NCBI GenBank assembly: GCA_027037705.1
Contig: JALVYZ010000032.1
Span: 1-5,224 of the forward strand
DNA length: 5,224 nt
Source of the DNA: a bacterium
GTDB lineage: Bacteria > DYJV01 > JALVYZ01
Direction of reading: 5' to 3'
The notes beneath the pieces are model-generated. The model worked only from the letters and a program-made list of their open reading frames with translations. It ran no database searches and was not told where the DNA came from. The translations under genes and the position numbers were made by a program. This document shows positions 1 to 5,224 of the stretch, piece by piece (the stretch's first letter is position 1; each line of letters begins with the position of its first letter).

Positions 1-445
1 TTATTAATGCTTCATCTTGGCTTGTTAACTCTTCTACTTTTTCATCTTCAATTTTAGTAATTTTAACTTTATAAAAAGGTTTTTCTTGAATAAATTCGTC
101 AATTTTTCCTTTTGCTATTCCTTGTACTAATATTTTAACTCTTCCATCTGGTAATTTTAACATTCTTAGAATTATACCTACAGTTCCAATTTCATATATA
201 TCATCTGGTTTTGGTGTTTCTTCTTGCATCTTTTTTTGTGCTGCTAAAAATATTAACCTATCTTTTGATAAAGCTTCATCAATTGCATTTATTGAAAAAT
301 CCCTTCCTACAAAAAGTGGGATTATCATATATGGAAAAATTACAATGTCCCTTACAGGTAGTAAAGGAAGTTCATCAGGTATTTTAAAAGATTTTTCTTC
401 ATTTTCTTCGTTGTGATTTTCTTCAATATAGATTTCTTCGCTCAT
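1..445 (-). CDS. lon: Lon protease, N-terminal part (cut by window edge)
   Basis: This is the first 148 codons of an ATP-dependent serine protease that degrades misfolded and some regulatory proteins in the cytoplasm. Only part of the N-terminal substrate-recognition domain is inside the window; the AAA+ ATPase and the Ser-Lys protease domains would lie beyond base 1. After an acidic, Glu/Asn-rich leader (residues 1-19) comes the typical Lon opening LPLLPVRDIVIFPYMIIPLF (residues 26-45), then VGRDFSI, KDRLIFLAAQ and the segment PDDIYEIGTVGIILRMLKLP with DGRVKILVQG (about residues 80-109). All of these are characteristic of bacterial Lon. The ATG at 445-443 is preceded by AAGGAGGG, so the start is well supported. 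The gene follows hsp20 by 9 bases and is probably translated from the same mRNA. No frameshift is seen in the visible part. The family assignment is secure; whether the protein is complete cannot be judged here. Confidence 0.95.
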   Translation of the reverse strand, partial: MSEEIYIEENHNEENEEKSFKIPDELPLLPVRDIVIFPYMIIPLFVGRDFSINAIDEALSKDRLIFLAAQKKMQEETPKPDDIYEIGTVGIILRMLKLPDGRVKILVQGIAKGKIDEFIQEKPFYKVKITKIEDEKVEELTSQDEALI

Positions 446-448
446 TTT

Positions 449-456
449 CCCTCCTT
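449..456 (-). promoter_or_regulatory. Ribosome binding site of lon, overlapping the hsp20 stop
   Basis: The minus strand reads AAGGAGGG about 4 bases before the lon ATG, close to a perfect anti-16S match. Its first two A residues belong to the TAA stop codon of hsp20. Ribosomes finishing hsp20 therefore end on the lon initiation site, which suggests translational coupling (inference). It also fixes the lon start. Confidence 0.8.
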
Positions 457-886
457 ATTCAACTTCAATTTTTTTAATAATCGTAATATCATCTTTTCTT
501 GAAATTTTAATTGTCAAAACACCATTTTTCATTTTTATATCTATCGAATTTAAATCATAATCTTCTGATATTGGAAAAATATTATAAAAATTTCCAAACC
601 TTCTCTCAGCTATAATAAAATTTACTTTTTCATCATTATATTCTTTTCTTTTAATTCCTTTTACTATTAAATTATTATCTTTCTGAAAAATTTTTAAATC
701 TTCTGGCTCTATTCCTGGAACATCTATTTTAATTATCATATAATCTGTATACTCTATTACATCTGATTTTAACTTTAAATAGTATGACTCATTTTCAAGA
801 TAATTAATAAAATTATCTGTTAATTCTGTAATTCTATCTTCAATTTCAAATATTCTTTCTAAAACCTCATTAATTTTTACTCCCAT
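455..886 (-). CDS. Small heat-shock protein, Hsp20/alpha-crystallin family
   Basis: This 143-residue protein is of normal sHSP length. Such proteins are ATP-independent holdases that bind unfolding proteins as cytoplasmic oligomers and pass them to refolding chaperones or proteases. Residues 1-40 form a short, helix-prone N-terminal arm. Residues about 41-131 are the alpha-crystallin domain: the first strands read YMIIKIDVPGIEPEDLKI (49-66), the middle carries the RRFGNF segment (95-100) that matches the family's ERxFGxF-like signature, and the end carries NGVLTIKI (121-128), the A-x-x-x-NGVL-type hallmark with a Met/Lys lead-in. The tail ends IEV (140-142), a candidate I-x-I/V motif for oligomer contacts. 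The ATG at 886 has GAGAGG 8 bases upstream. The gene sits 12 bases after the small unrecognised gene and 9 bases before lon. That pairs a holdase with a protease, a sensible proteostasis unit. No HrcA/CIRCE-type inverted repeat is seen upstream, so heat control, if any, is not visible here. Confidence 0.9.
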   Translation of the reverse strand: MGVKINEVLERIFEIEDRITELTDNFINYLENESYYLKLKSDVIEYTDYMIIKIDVPGIEPEDLKIFQKDNNLIVKGIKRKEYNDEKVNFIIAERRFGNFYNIFPISEDYDLNSIDIKMKNGVLTIKISRKDDITIIKKIEVE

Positions 887-894
887 ATTTCTTA

Positions 895-900
895 CCTCTC
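895..900 (-). promoter_or_regulatory. Ribosome binding site of hsp20
   Basis: The minus strand reads GAGAGG 8 bases before the hsp20 ATG, and overlaps the TGA stop (901-899) of the preceding small gene. It supports the chosen hsp20 start and tight coupling between the two genes. Confidence 0.6.
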
Positions 901-1183
901 ATTTAAAAATATAATATTTATCTATTTTTAAATTTTTCATATCTTCTGAAATGATCTTTTTTATTTCTGAAAAATTCTCATCCTCTAAATTATAAAATAG
1001 TAACTTATCTGGAAAAAAGCAATTGATATTATTTTTGATTAATATTTTTTTAAGAGAGGTTTCTTTAAATTTTTTAATAATTTCAAATAATAATCCCTTT
1101 AGCAGAAAATTTATTAAATTATATCTTCTCGGATTTTTTTCACTTAATACAAAACAAATACAATCCACATTATTCATTTTCAT
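899..1183 (-). CDS. Small unrecognised protein between nusB and hsp20
   Basis: I do not recognise this protein. With the ATG at 1183 it has 94 residues; the next ATG at 1177 would give 92, and a more upstream ATG at 1216 would give 105 but lies 47 bases inside nusB. I prefer 1183 because a GGA sits 5 bases before it, though this ribosome site is weak. The gene overlaps the nusB end by 14 bases. The protein is basic and Lys/Ile/Asn-rich, with no obvious signal peptide. The N-terminus reads VDCICFVLS (residues 6-14, a likely strand with a Cys-x-Cys), followed by a hydrophobic helix-like stretch around residues 21-40 and a third Cys at 55. The end, with LLFYNL (61-66) and a Lys/Glu helix at about 71-86, looks like a small alternating alpha/beta fold (inference). 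It fills what would otherwise be a 283-base gap in a tightly packed gene series, on the same strand, which argues that it is real. A remnant of a longer gene is the alternative. Confidence 0.6.
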   Translation of the reverse strand: MKMNNVDCICFVLSEKNPRRYNLINFLLKGLLFEIIKKFKETSLKKILIKNNINCFFPDKLLFYNLEDENFSEIKKIISEDMKNLKIDKYYIFK

Positions 1184-1583
1184 TGAGATCCATAAATAAC
1201 CTGTGTAATATCCCATTTATAAAAGCATAAGATTCTTCTGTTGAAAACTTTTTTGCAATTTCTACAGCTTCATTAATTGATACCTTTTCTGGGATATCAT
1301 CCATATATAACATTTCTGAAATTGCAATTCTTAAAATATTTCTATCAATTACAGCAATTCTTTCAAATTTCCATTTTTTTGAATATTTTCTAATATTTTC
1401 ATCTATTTCATTTAATTTTTTTGAAATTGTATCAATAATTCTTGTTGAAAAGTTTATAATTTCATCATTAAAATTTTTAAATCTTAAAACATCATTTAAA
1501 CAATCTTTAAAATCTTCTTTAGTTACATCGTATTTATAAAGTGCTTGGAGGGCTACTTCTCTTGCTTTTCTTCTATTTTTCAT
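1170..1583 (-). CDS. nusB: Transcription antitermination factor NusB
   Basis: NusB is a small all-helical RNA-binding protein. With ribosomal protein S10 (NusE) it binds boxA in rRNA leader transcripts and helps RNA polymerase resist Rho-dependent termination. This protein has 137 residues, normal for the family. It starts with the typical MKNRRKAREVALQALYKYD (1-19), has the central block WKFERIAVIDRNILRIAISE (71-90), and ends with the conserved IPEKVSINEAVEIAKKF (97-113) and SYAFINGILHRL (118-129). The N-terminal RRKAR motif fixes the start at the ATG at 1583. The ribosome site there is poor (only AAAG directly before the ATG), so efficient translation may depend on ribosomes leaving ribH, whose stop lies 11 bases upstream. 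A ribH-nusB neighbourhood is common in bacteria. No missing segment or frameshift is seen. Confidence 0.96.
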   Translation of the reverse strand: MKNRRKAREVALQALYKYDVTKEDFKDCLNDVLRFKNFNDEIINFSTRIIDTISKKLNEIDENIRKYSKKWKFERIAVIDRNILRIAISEMLYMDDIPEKVSINEAVEIAKKFSTEESYAFINGILHRLFMDLNENE

Positions 1584-1594
1584 CTTTAAATTTT

Positions 1595-2053
1595 TTATAT
1601 ATTTTTTATTAAATTAACAGTTTCAATTAAAGTTAATGCAGCATCAAAGCCTTTATTCCCAGATTTAGTTCCCGCCCTTTCAATAGCTTGTTCTATGGTA
1701 TCTGTTGTTAAAATTCCAAATATAACTGGAGTTTCTTTATCAAGAGAAACTTGTGCAATTCCTTTTGCAACTTCATTCGCAACATAATCAAAATGAGGAG
1801 TGGCTCCTCTAATAACTGCACCAAGACATATAATACCATCATAGTCTTTAGATGTTAATTTTTTGGCAATTAATGGAATTTCAAAAGCTCCAGGCACTCT
1901 AAAAATATCGATATTCTTATCTTTTACACCATGCCTTTTTAATCCATCAAGAGCTCCTTCCAACAGTCTTTCAGTGATAAAGCTATTAAATCTGCTTATA
2001 ACTATACCTACCTTTAAATTATCACCTATTAATTTTCCTTCATAAGTATTCAT
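1595..2053 (-). CDS. ribH: 6,7-dimethyl-8-ribityllumazine synthase
   Basis: RibH condenses 5-amino-6-ribitylaminouracil with 3,4-dihydroxy-2-butanone 4-phosphate to form 6,7-dimethyl-8-ribityllumazine, the penultimate step of riboflavin synthesis in the cytoplasm. The 152-residue length is standard. Visible motifs in order are [11 protein letters not shown] (20-30, substrate pocket), [10 protein letters not shown] (51-60), [15 protein letters not shown] (77-91) with the expected catalytic His87, FGILTTDT (112-119), and [11 protein letters not shown] (125-135) with Arg126 at the usual phosphate-contact position. The ATG at 2053 is preceded by AAGGAG with a 6-base spacer, a strong start. The gene lies 42 bases after ribBA, which makes one of its two substrates, and 11 bases before nusB. 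Members of this family form pentamers or 60-mer capsids; which applies here cannot be read from the sequence. Confidence 0.98.
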   Translation of the reverse strand: MNTYEGKLIGDNLKVGIVISRFNSFITERLLEGALDGLKRHGVKDKNIDIFRVPGAFEIPLIAKKLTSKDYDGIICLGAVIRGATPHFDYVANEVAKGIAQVSLDKETPVIFGILTTDTIEQAIERAGTKSGNKGFDAALTLIETVNLIKNI

Positions 2054-2095
2054 ATTTTACTCCTTATAGTTAAAATTTGAAAAGCATATCTCATT

Positions 2096-3304
2096 CTAAT
2101 CATTATTTAATTCTAACATATGACCCATTTTCTCTTTTTTTGCCTTTAAATAACTAAAATTTATCTTGTTGGGTTTTATTTCAATTGGCACTCTTTCAAC
2201 AATTCTTAAACCATAACCTTCAAGCCCCTTTATTTTTTTTGGATTATTTGTCATTAGTTTTATATTTTTAATTCCCAAATCTAATAAAATTTGTGCTCCA
2301 AGTCCATAATCTCTTAGATCTGGTTTAAAACCAAGTTCAATATTTGCTTCTACTGTATCTTTACCTCTATCTTGCAAACAATATGCTTTTAATTTATTCG
2401 CAAGTCCAATCCCGCGCCCTTCCTGTCTCATATAAATAATAGCTCCTCTTCCTTCTTCATTAATCATTCTCATTGCAGTATGTAATTGCTCTCCACAATC
2501 ACATCTCAAAGACCCAAGGACATCTCCAGTAAAACATTCTGAATGGACTCTTACAAGGACAGGCTCTTCACCAGCGACATCACCTTTGACAAGTGCAATA
2601 TGTTGCAAATCATCAACATCATTTTCATATAAAATTATTTTAAATTCGCCACCATAAGCAGTAGGAATTATAGCTTCTGAGACTCTATGAACAAGTCTTT
2701 CATATTTAATTCTATATTCAATAATATCTGCAATTGTTAAAATTGGGATATTAAATTTTTTTGAGAATTCCTCAAGTTGAGGCATTCTTGCCATTGTTCC
2801 GTCTTCATTCATTATTTCACAAATTACTGCTGCAGGTTTAAGGCCTGCTATTCTTGCTAAATCCACTGATCCTTCTGTTTGTCCTGCTCTTACTAATACT
2901 CCGCCTTTTTTAGCTCTTAGTGGAAAAACATGACCTGGTCTAACTAAATCCTCTGGTTTTGCGTCATCTGCAATTGCAGTTAAAATAGTTGTTGCTCTAT
3001 CATGAGCTGATATCCCAGTTGTTACCCCTTTTCTCGCTTCTATTGAAACACAAAAAGCAGTTTCAAAAGGAGATTCATTTTTAGGAACCATTAAAGGCAA
3101 ATCAAGTTTATCTGCCATTTCTTCTGTCATAGCAAGACAGATTAATCCTCTGCCATACTTAGCCATAAAATTAACTGCTTCTGGAGTCACTTTTTCTGCT
3201 GCTATTGTTAAATCACCTTCATTTTCTCTATCTTCATCATCAACCAATATTACAAATCCACCATTTCTAAATTGTTCAACAGCTTTTCTCATTCTTTCTT
3301 CCAT
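2096..3304 (-). CDS. ribBA: Bifunctional DHBP synthase / GTP cyclohydrolase II
   Basis: This 402-residue fusion makes both starting branches of riboflavin synthesis. The N-terminal domain (about 1-200) converts ribulose 5-phosphate to dihydroxybutanone phosphate plus formate. The C-terminal domain (about 205-395) opens the GTP ring to yield a diaminopyrimidine, formate and pyrophosphate. DHBP synthase motifs are VDDEDRENEGDL (21-32), ISAHDRATTI (98-107), RPGHVFPL (122-129), and ICEIMNEDGTMARMP (161-175). In the usual RxGHTE motif the His is Gln here (RAGQTEGSVDLA, 139-150). GTP cyclohydrolase II motifs are VHSECFTGDVLGSLRCDCG, with the three zinc cysteines Cys257, Cys268 and Cys270, then RQEGRGIGLANKLKAY (293-308), PDLRDYGLGAQIL (328-340) with the expected Asp329/Arg331, and MTNNPKK (351-357). 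Both halves look full length. The start at 3304 is backed by GGGAGG with a 6-base spacer. It follows ribE by 15 bases. Its GC content is visibly higher than that of its neighbours. Confidence 0.97.
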   Translation of the reverse strand: MEERMRKAVEQFRNGGFVILVDDEDRENEGDLTIAAEKVTPEAVNFMAKYGRGLICLAMTEEMADKLDLPLMVPKNESPFETAFCVSIEARKGVTTGISAHDRATTILTAIADDAKPEDLVRPGHVFPLRAKKGGVLVRAGQTEGSVDLARIAGLKPAAVICEIMNEDGTMARMPQLEEFSKKFNIPILTIADIIEYRIKYERLVHRVSEAIIPTAYGGEFKIILYENDVDDLQHIALVKGDVAGEEPVLVRVHSECFTGDVLGSLRCDCGEQLHTAMRMINEEGRGAIIYMRQEGRGIGLANKLKAYCLQDRGKDTVEANIELGFKPDLRDYGLGAQILLDLGIKNIKLMTNNPKKIKGLEGYGLRIVERVPIEIKPNKINFSYLKAKKEKMGHMLELNND

Positions 3305-3319
3305 ATAAATCCTCCCTTT

Positions 3320-3961
3320 TTATGCGAATCCATGCTTTCTTAAAAAATCTATATTTAATTCTTTATCCTTATTGTCAAATTTTAACATATTTTCAACATA
3401 TTTTCCAATAATATCAACTTCAATATTCACAATTTCACCAATATTAGTATTTTTTAAATTTGTTTCCTCAATTGTATGCGGAATAATCATTAATGAAATT
3501 TTATTTCCTTCTATATTATTTACTGTAAGACTTATTCCATTAATTGCAATTGACCCTTTTTCAACTATATATTTTCTTAATTCAATTGGAAATTCTATTA
3601 TAAATTCAGTAAAATTAAACATCTTTTTTATAGATATTATTTTCCCAATTGCATCAACATGACCAGTAACAATGTGTCCACCCAAAGGTTTTGATAAAGT
3701 TAACGATTTTTCTAAATTAACAAAACTACCATTTTTTAAATATTTTAAATTAGTTCTATTAAATGTTTCAGGTGAAACATCTGCTGAAAATAATCTATTA
3801 TCAAAATAAGTTGCTGTTAAACAAACACCATTAACACAGATGCTGTCTCCTAAATTTATATTTTTAACAGTTTTTGGAGCTTCTATATCTAACTTTAATG
3901 AATTAGTTTCTTTTATAACATTTACAACTTTTCCAACTTCTTCTATAATACCTGTAAACAT
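3320..3961 (-). CDS. ribE: Riboflavin synthase, alpha-type
   Basis: RibE dismutates two molecules of 6,7-dimethyl-8-ribityllumazine into riboflavin and a ribitylaminouracil that RibH reuses. The 213-residue protein has the family's two tandem lumazine-binding barrels. Barrel one covers roughly residues 1-97: MFTGIIEEVG at the start, VNGVCLT (43-49), and DVSPETFNRTNL (61-72). Barrel two covers roughly 98-190: LGGHIVTGHVD (93-103) opens it, GSIAINGISLTV (136-147) repeats the first barrel's VNGVCLT pattern, and PHTIEETNL (161-169) matches the SPETxxxTNL block. A C-terminal trimerisation-type helix ends in DFLRKHGF (205-212). The MFTGIIEE start is diagnostic, so the ATG at 3961 is right even though it lies 19 bases inside the upstream peptidase gene. 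The symbol ribE follows Gram-positive and deltaproteobacterial usage; the E. coli equivalent is ribC. It is followed by ribBA after 15 bases. Confidence 0.97.
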   Translation of the reverse strand: MFTGIIEEVGKVVNVIKETNSLKLDIEAPKTVKNINLGDSICVNGVCLTATYFDNRLFSADVSPETFNRTNLKYLKNGSFVNLEKSLTLSKPLGGHIVTGHVDAIGKIISIKKMFNFTEFIIEFPIELRKYIVEKGSIAINGISLTVNNIEGNKISLMIIPHTIEETNLKNTNIGEIVNIEVDIIGKYVENMLKFDNKDKELNIDFLRKHGFA

Positions 3962-5010
3962 TTTAAAAAATTCTCCGATTGTGTTGTTAAAATTTCAAAT
4001 CCATCTTCTTTCACTAATACCATATCTTCCAATCTTATCCCAAATTTGCCATTTATATATATTCCTGGTTCAATTGTAATAACATTTCCATTCTCTAAAA
4101 TATCTTTACTTTTAGGTGAAATCAAAGGAAGTTCATGCACGTCAAGACCTACTCCATGTCCGAGAGAATGGCCAAAAAATTTTCCATATCCTTTCTTATT
4201 AATAAACTCTCTTGCTATTTTGTCAATATCTTTTACTTTTACTCCCTCTTTGATTTTATCAATAGCAAAATTTTTTGCATCTTTAACTATATTATAAATT
4301 TTTTTTAATTCATAATTATCTTTCAAAATTATTGTTATAGTTTTATCAGAACAATATCCATTAATTTTACAACCTGCATCAATTAAAATATTATCTTTGA
4401 TTATATTATTATCTGGTTTCCCATGAACAAGAGAGCTGTTGGGACCACTTAAAACAATTAATGGAAATGAAATATCTTCAGCACCATTTTTTAACATTTC
4501 ATTTTGAAGTTTTAATGCGATGTCTCTTTCTGTAATTTTAAAATTTTTTAAATCAAAATAAAAAGAAATATTTTTTAATGCATTTTCTGTAATTGAAATT
4601 GCTTTTTTAATTTCTTTAATTTCATTAGCTGTTTTAATTTTTCTAAAATTTTCAATTAAGTTTTTTGACGGTTTGAAATTATAGTCTTTTAATTTTTTCT
4701 TTAATAAAATTAGTTCATTATATTTAATTGAATCTTCAAAATATATATTTTTTATTTCTTCTTTTTTTAAAATTTTTTTTATTTCATTTATAAAATTAGA
4801 ATAAATTATAATTTCAAAATCTTCTGGAATTTCCTTTTCTGCCTGCTCCAAGTATCTAAAATCAGTTAAAAAATATAAATTACTTCTTGAAAATATAATT
4901 TGAGCATTAGAGCCAGAAAAATTGGATAAATATCTTACATTTATTAAATTTGTTATTAAAATTGCAGAATTTCTTTTTATTTTCAATTTATTAAAAATAT
5001 TTTTATACAT
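3943..5010 (-). CDS. Xaa-Pro peptidase, M24B (aminopeptidase P/prolidase-like)
   Basis: This 355-residue cytoplasmic metallopeptidase would cleave peptides next to proline. Whether it is an aminopeptidase P or a dipeptidase cannot be told from sequence alone. Residues 1 to about 125 form the creatinase-type N-terminal domain (LITNLINVRYLSNFSGSNA at 18-36, then YFLTDFRY at 46-53). Residues about 126-348 form the pita-bread catalytic domain. All five expected metal ligands are present: Asp211 (IDAGC), Asp222 (CSDKT), His285 (LGHGVGLDVHELP, 283-295), Glu314 (IEPGIY) and Glu328 (RLEDM). The usual SDxTRT reads SDKTIT here, losing the Arg. His281 and His292 are also in place. The ATG at 5010 gives a normal length, but no clear Shine-Dalgarno site precedes it. 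The gene is extremely AT-rich: the row 4741-4800 has only 4 G or C bases. It overlaps ribE by 19 bases, so it probably heads or extends the riboflavin gene series. No direct metabolic link to flavins is evident. Confidence 0.93.
   Translation of the reverse strand: MYKNIFNKLKIKRNSAILITNLINVRYLSNFSGSNAQIIFSRSNLYFLTDFRYLEQAEKEIPEDFEIIIYSNFINEIKKILKKEEIKNIYFEDSIKYNELILLKKKLKDYNFKPSKNLIENFRKIKTANEIKEIKKAISITENALKNISFYFDLKNFKITERDIALKLQNEMLKNGAEDISFPLIVLSGPNSSLVHGKPDNNIIKDNILIDAGCKINGYCSDKTITIILKDNYELKKIYNIVKDAKNFAIDKIKEGVKVKDIDKIAREFINKKGYGKFFGHSLGHGVGLDVHELPLISPKSKDILENGNVITIEPGIYINGKFGIRLEDMVLVKEDGFEILTTQSENFLKCLQVL
3973..3976 (-). promoter_or_regulatory. Likely ribosome binding site of ribE, inside the peptidase gene
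   Basis: The minus strand reads GGAG 11 bases before the ribE ATG, a rather long spacing. The site and the start codon both lie in the last codons of the peptidase gene, so ribE translation is probably coupled to it (inference). Confidence 0.4.
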
Positions 5011-5016
5011 AAAATT

Positions 5017-5045
5017 TCAATACTATTATCTTATATTTTTTGCAA
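5017..5045 (-). promoter_or_regulatory. Possible weak promoter before the peptidase gene
   Basis: In the 70-base gap between the partial right-edge gene and the peptidase gene, the minus strand has TTGCAA (5045-5040) and, 17 bases on, TATTGA (5022-5017). GATAAT (5030-5025) is an alternative -10 with no good -35. Either would start transcription only a few bases before the ATG at 5010. In such AT-rich DNA these matches arise easily, so the call is weak. No riboswitch or terminator hairpin is seen in the gap. Confidence 0.15.
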
Positions 5046-5080
5046 CTTTTTTAAAGAAATGAAAAATTAAAGAATTGATT

Positions 5081-5224
5081 TTATTGATTTTGAATTTCCT
5101 TTAGTTTTTCTAAGACTACATCAGCATGATAAATTTCTATTGTTTCTCCAGACTTTTTCCTTTTTTGTCTAACTTTCACATTATCCCAAACAAAAGAAAT
5201 AACCCCATCAGGATTAATTAAAAA
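5081..5224 (-). CDS. C-terminal 47 residues of an unrecognised protein (cut by window edge)
   Basis: An open frame enters from the right edge and ends in TAA at 5083-5081. The visible 47 residues include NPDGVISFVWDNVKVRQKRK and then SGETIEIYHADVVLEKLKEI, with a basic QKRKK patch in the middle and a helix-like end. The mixed, protein-like composition and the richer G+C than the flanking gap support real coding. I do not recognise the family. It shares strand and order with the genes that follow but is separated from the peptidase gene by 70 bases, the largest gap in the window, so it may belong to a different transcription unit. Confidence 0.6.
   Translation of the reverse strand, partial: FLINPDGVISFVWDNVKVRQKRKKSGETIEIYHADVVLEKLKEIQNQ

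Noticed and set aside
899-1216. Longer 105-residue version of the small gene starting at 1216
   Set aside because: It would need a 47-base overlap with nusB and has no better ribosome site than the ATG at 1183.
1863-2045. Plus-strand open frame of 60 codons opposite ribH
   Set aside because: It lies wholly antisense to a conserved lumazine synthase, has no ribosome site and its product has no recognisable character.
3372-4297. Plus-strand open frames opposite ribE and the peptidase gene (3372-3662, 3840-4079, 4046-4297)
   Set aside because: They are antisense shadows of strongly conserved coding sequence; the products are Ile/Phe/Ser-rich as expected from reading AT-rich genes backwards.
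4741-4800. Runs of T/A suggesting a non-coding or broken stretch inside the peptidase gene
   Set aside because: The reading frame stays open and encodes a Lys/Ile/Phe-rich linker between the N-terminal and catalytic domains; poly-Lys/Phe codons explain the runs.
5051-5074. Direct repeat TTAAAGAA at 5051-5058 and 5067-5074, a possible binding site
   Set aside because: An 8-base match made almost only of A and T is expected by chance at this base composition, and there are only two copies.
5011-5080. FMN riboswitch or transcription terminator before the peptidase gene
   Set aside because: The 70 bases hold none of the conserved G/C-rich RFN blocks and no GC hairpin followed by a T run; they are simple AT-rich sequence.

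Overview
The window is a compact stretch of bacterial chromosome that is very AT-rich. Every supported gene lies on the minus strand, so transcription runs from high to low coordinates. No RNA gene, mobile element, CRISPR array or long repeat is visible. The codon use (A/T-ending codons, proteins rich in Lys, Ile and Asn), short gaps and Shine-Dalgarno sites indicate a low-GC bacterium. The order riboflavin synthase, ribBA, ribH, nusB, and the style of the Lon N-terminus, recall deltaproteobacteria-like or Deferribacterota-like lineages. That placement is inference from memory and is weak.

In transcription order the layout is as follows. (1) 5224-5081 is the last 47 codons of an unrecognised protein. 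(2) After a 70-base gap, 5010-3943 encodes an M24-family Xaa-Pro peptidase. (3) ribE, riboflavin synthase, 3961-3320, overlaps the end of the peptidase gene by 19 bases. (4) ribBA, the bifunctional DHBP synthase/GTP cyclohydrolase II, is 3304-2096. (5) ribH, lumazine synthase, is 2053-1595. (6) nusB is 1583-1170. (7) A small unrecognised protein is encoded at about 1183-899 and overlaps the nusB end. (8) A small heat-shock protein (Hsp20) is 886-455. (9) The first 148 codons of lon, 445-1, run out of the window. From the peptidase gene onward no gap exceeds 42 bases, so co-transcription is likely.

The three flavin genes supply both entry enzymes (GTP cyclohydrolase II and DHBP synthase) and both final steps (lumazine synthase and riboflavin synthase). 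The middle deaminase/reductase RibD is absent from the window. NusB, which acts in transcription antitermination, follows ribH. The downstream end pairs two proteostasis genes: an sHSP holdase and the ATP-dependent protease Lon.

This is mostly ordinary housekeeping sequence, and I see no convincing new system. Points worth a second look are the unrecognised small gene between nusB and hsp20, a His-to-Gln change at the expected Mg2+ ligand of the DHBP synthase domain, a sharp base-composition contrast between ribBA and the neighbouring peptidase gene, and the unidentified C-terminal fragment at the right edge.
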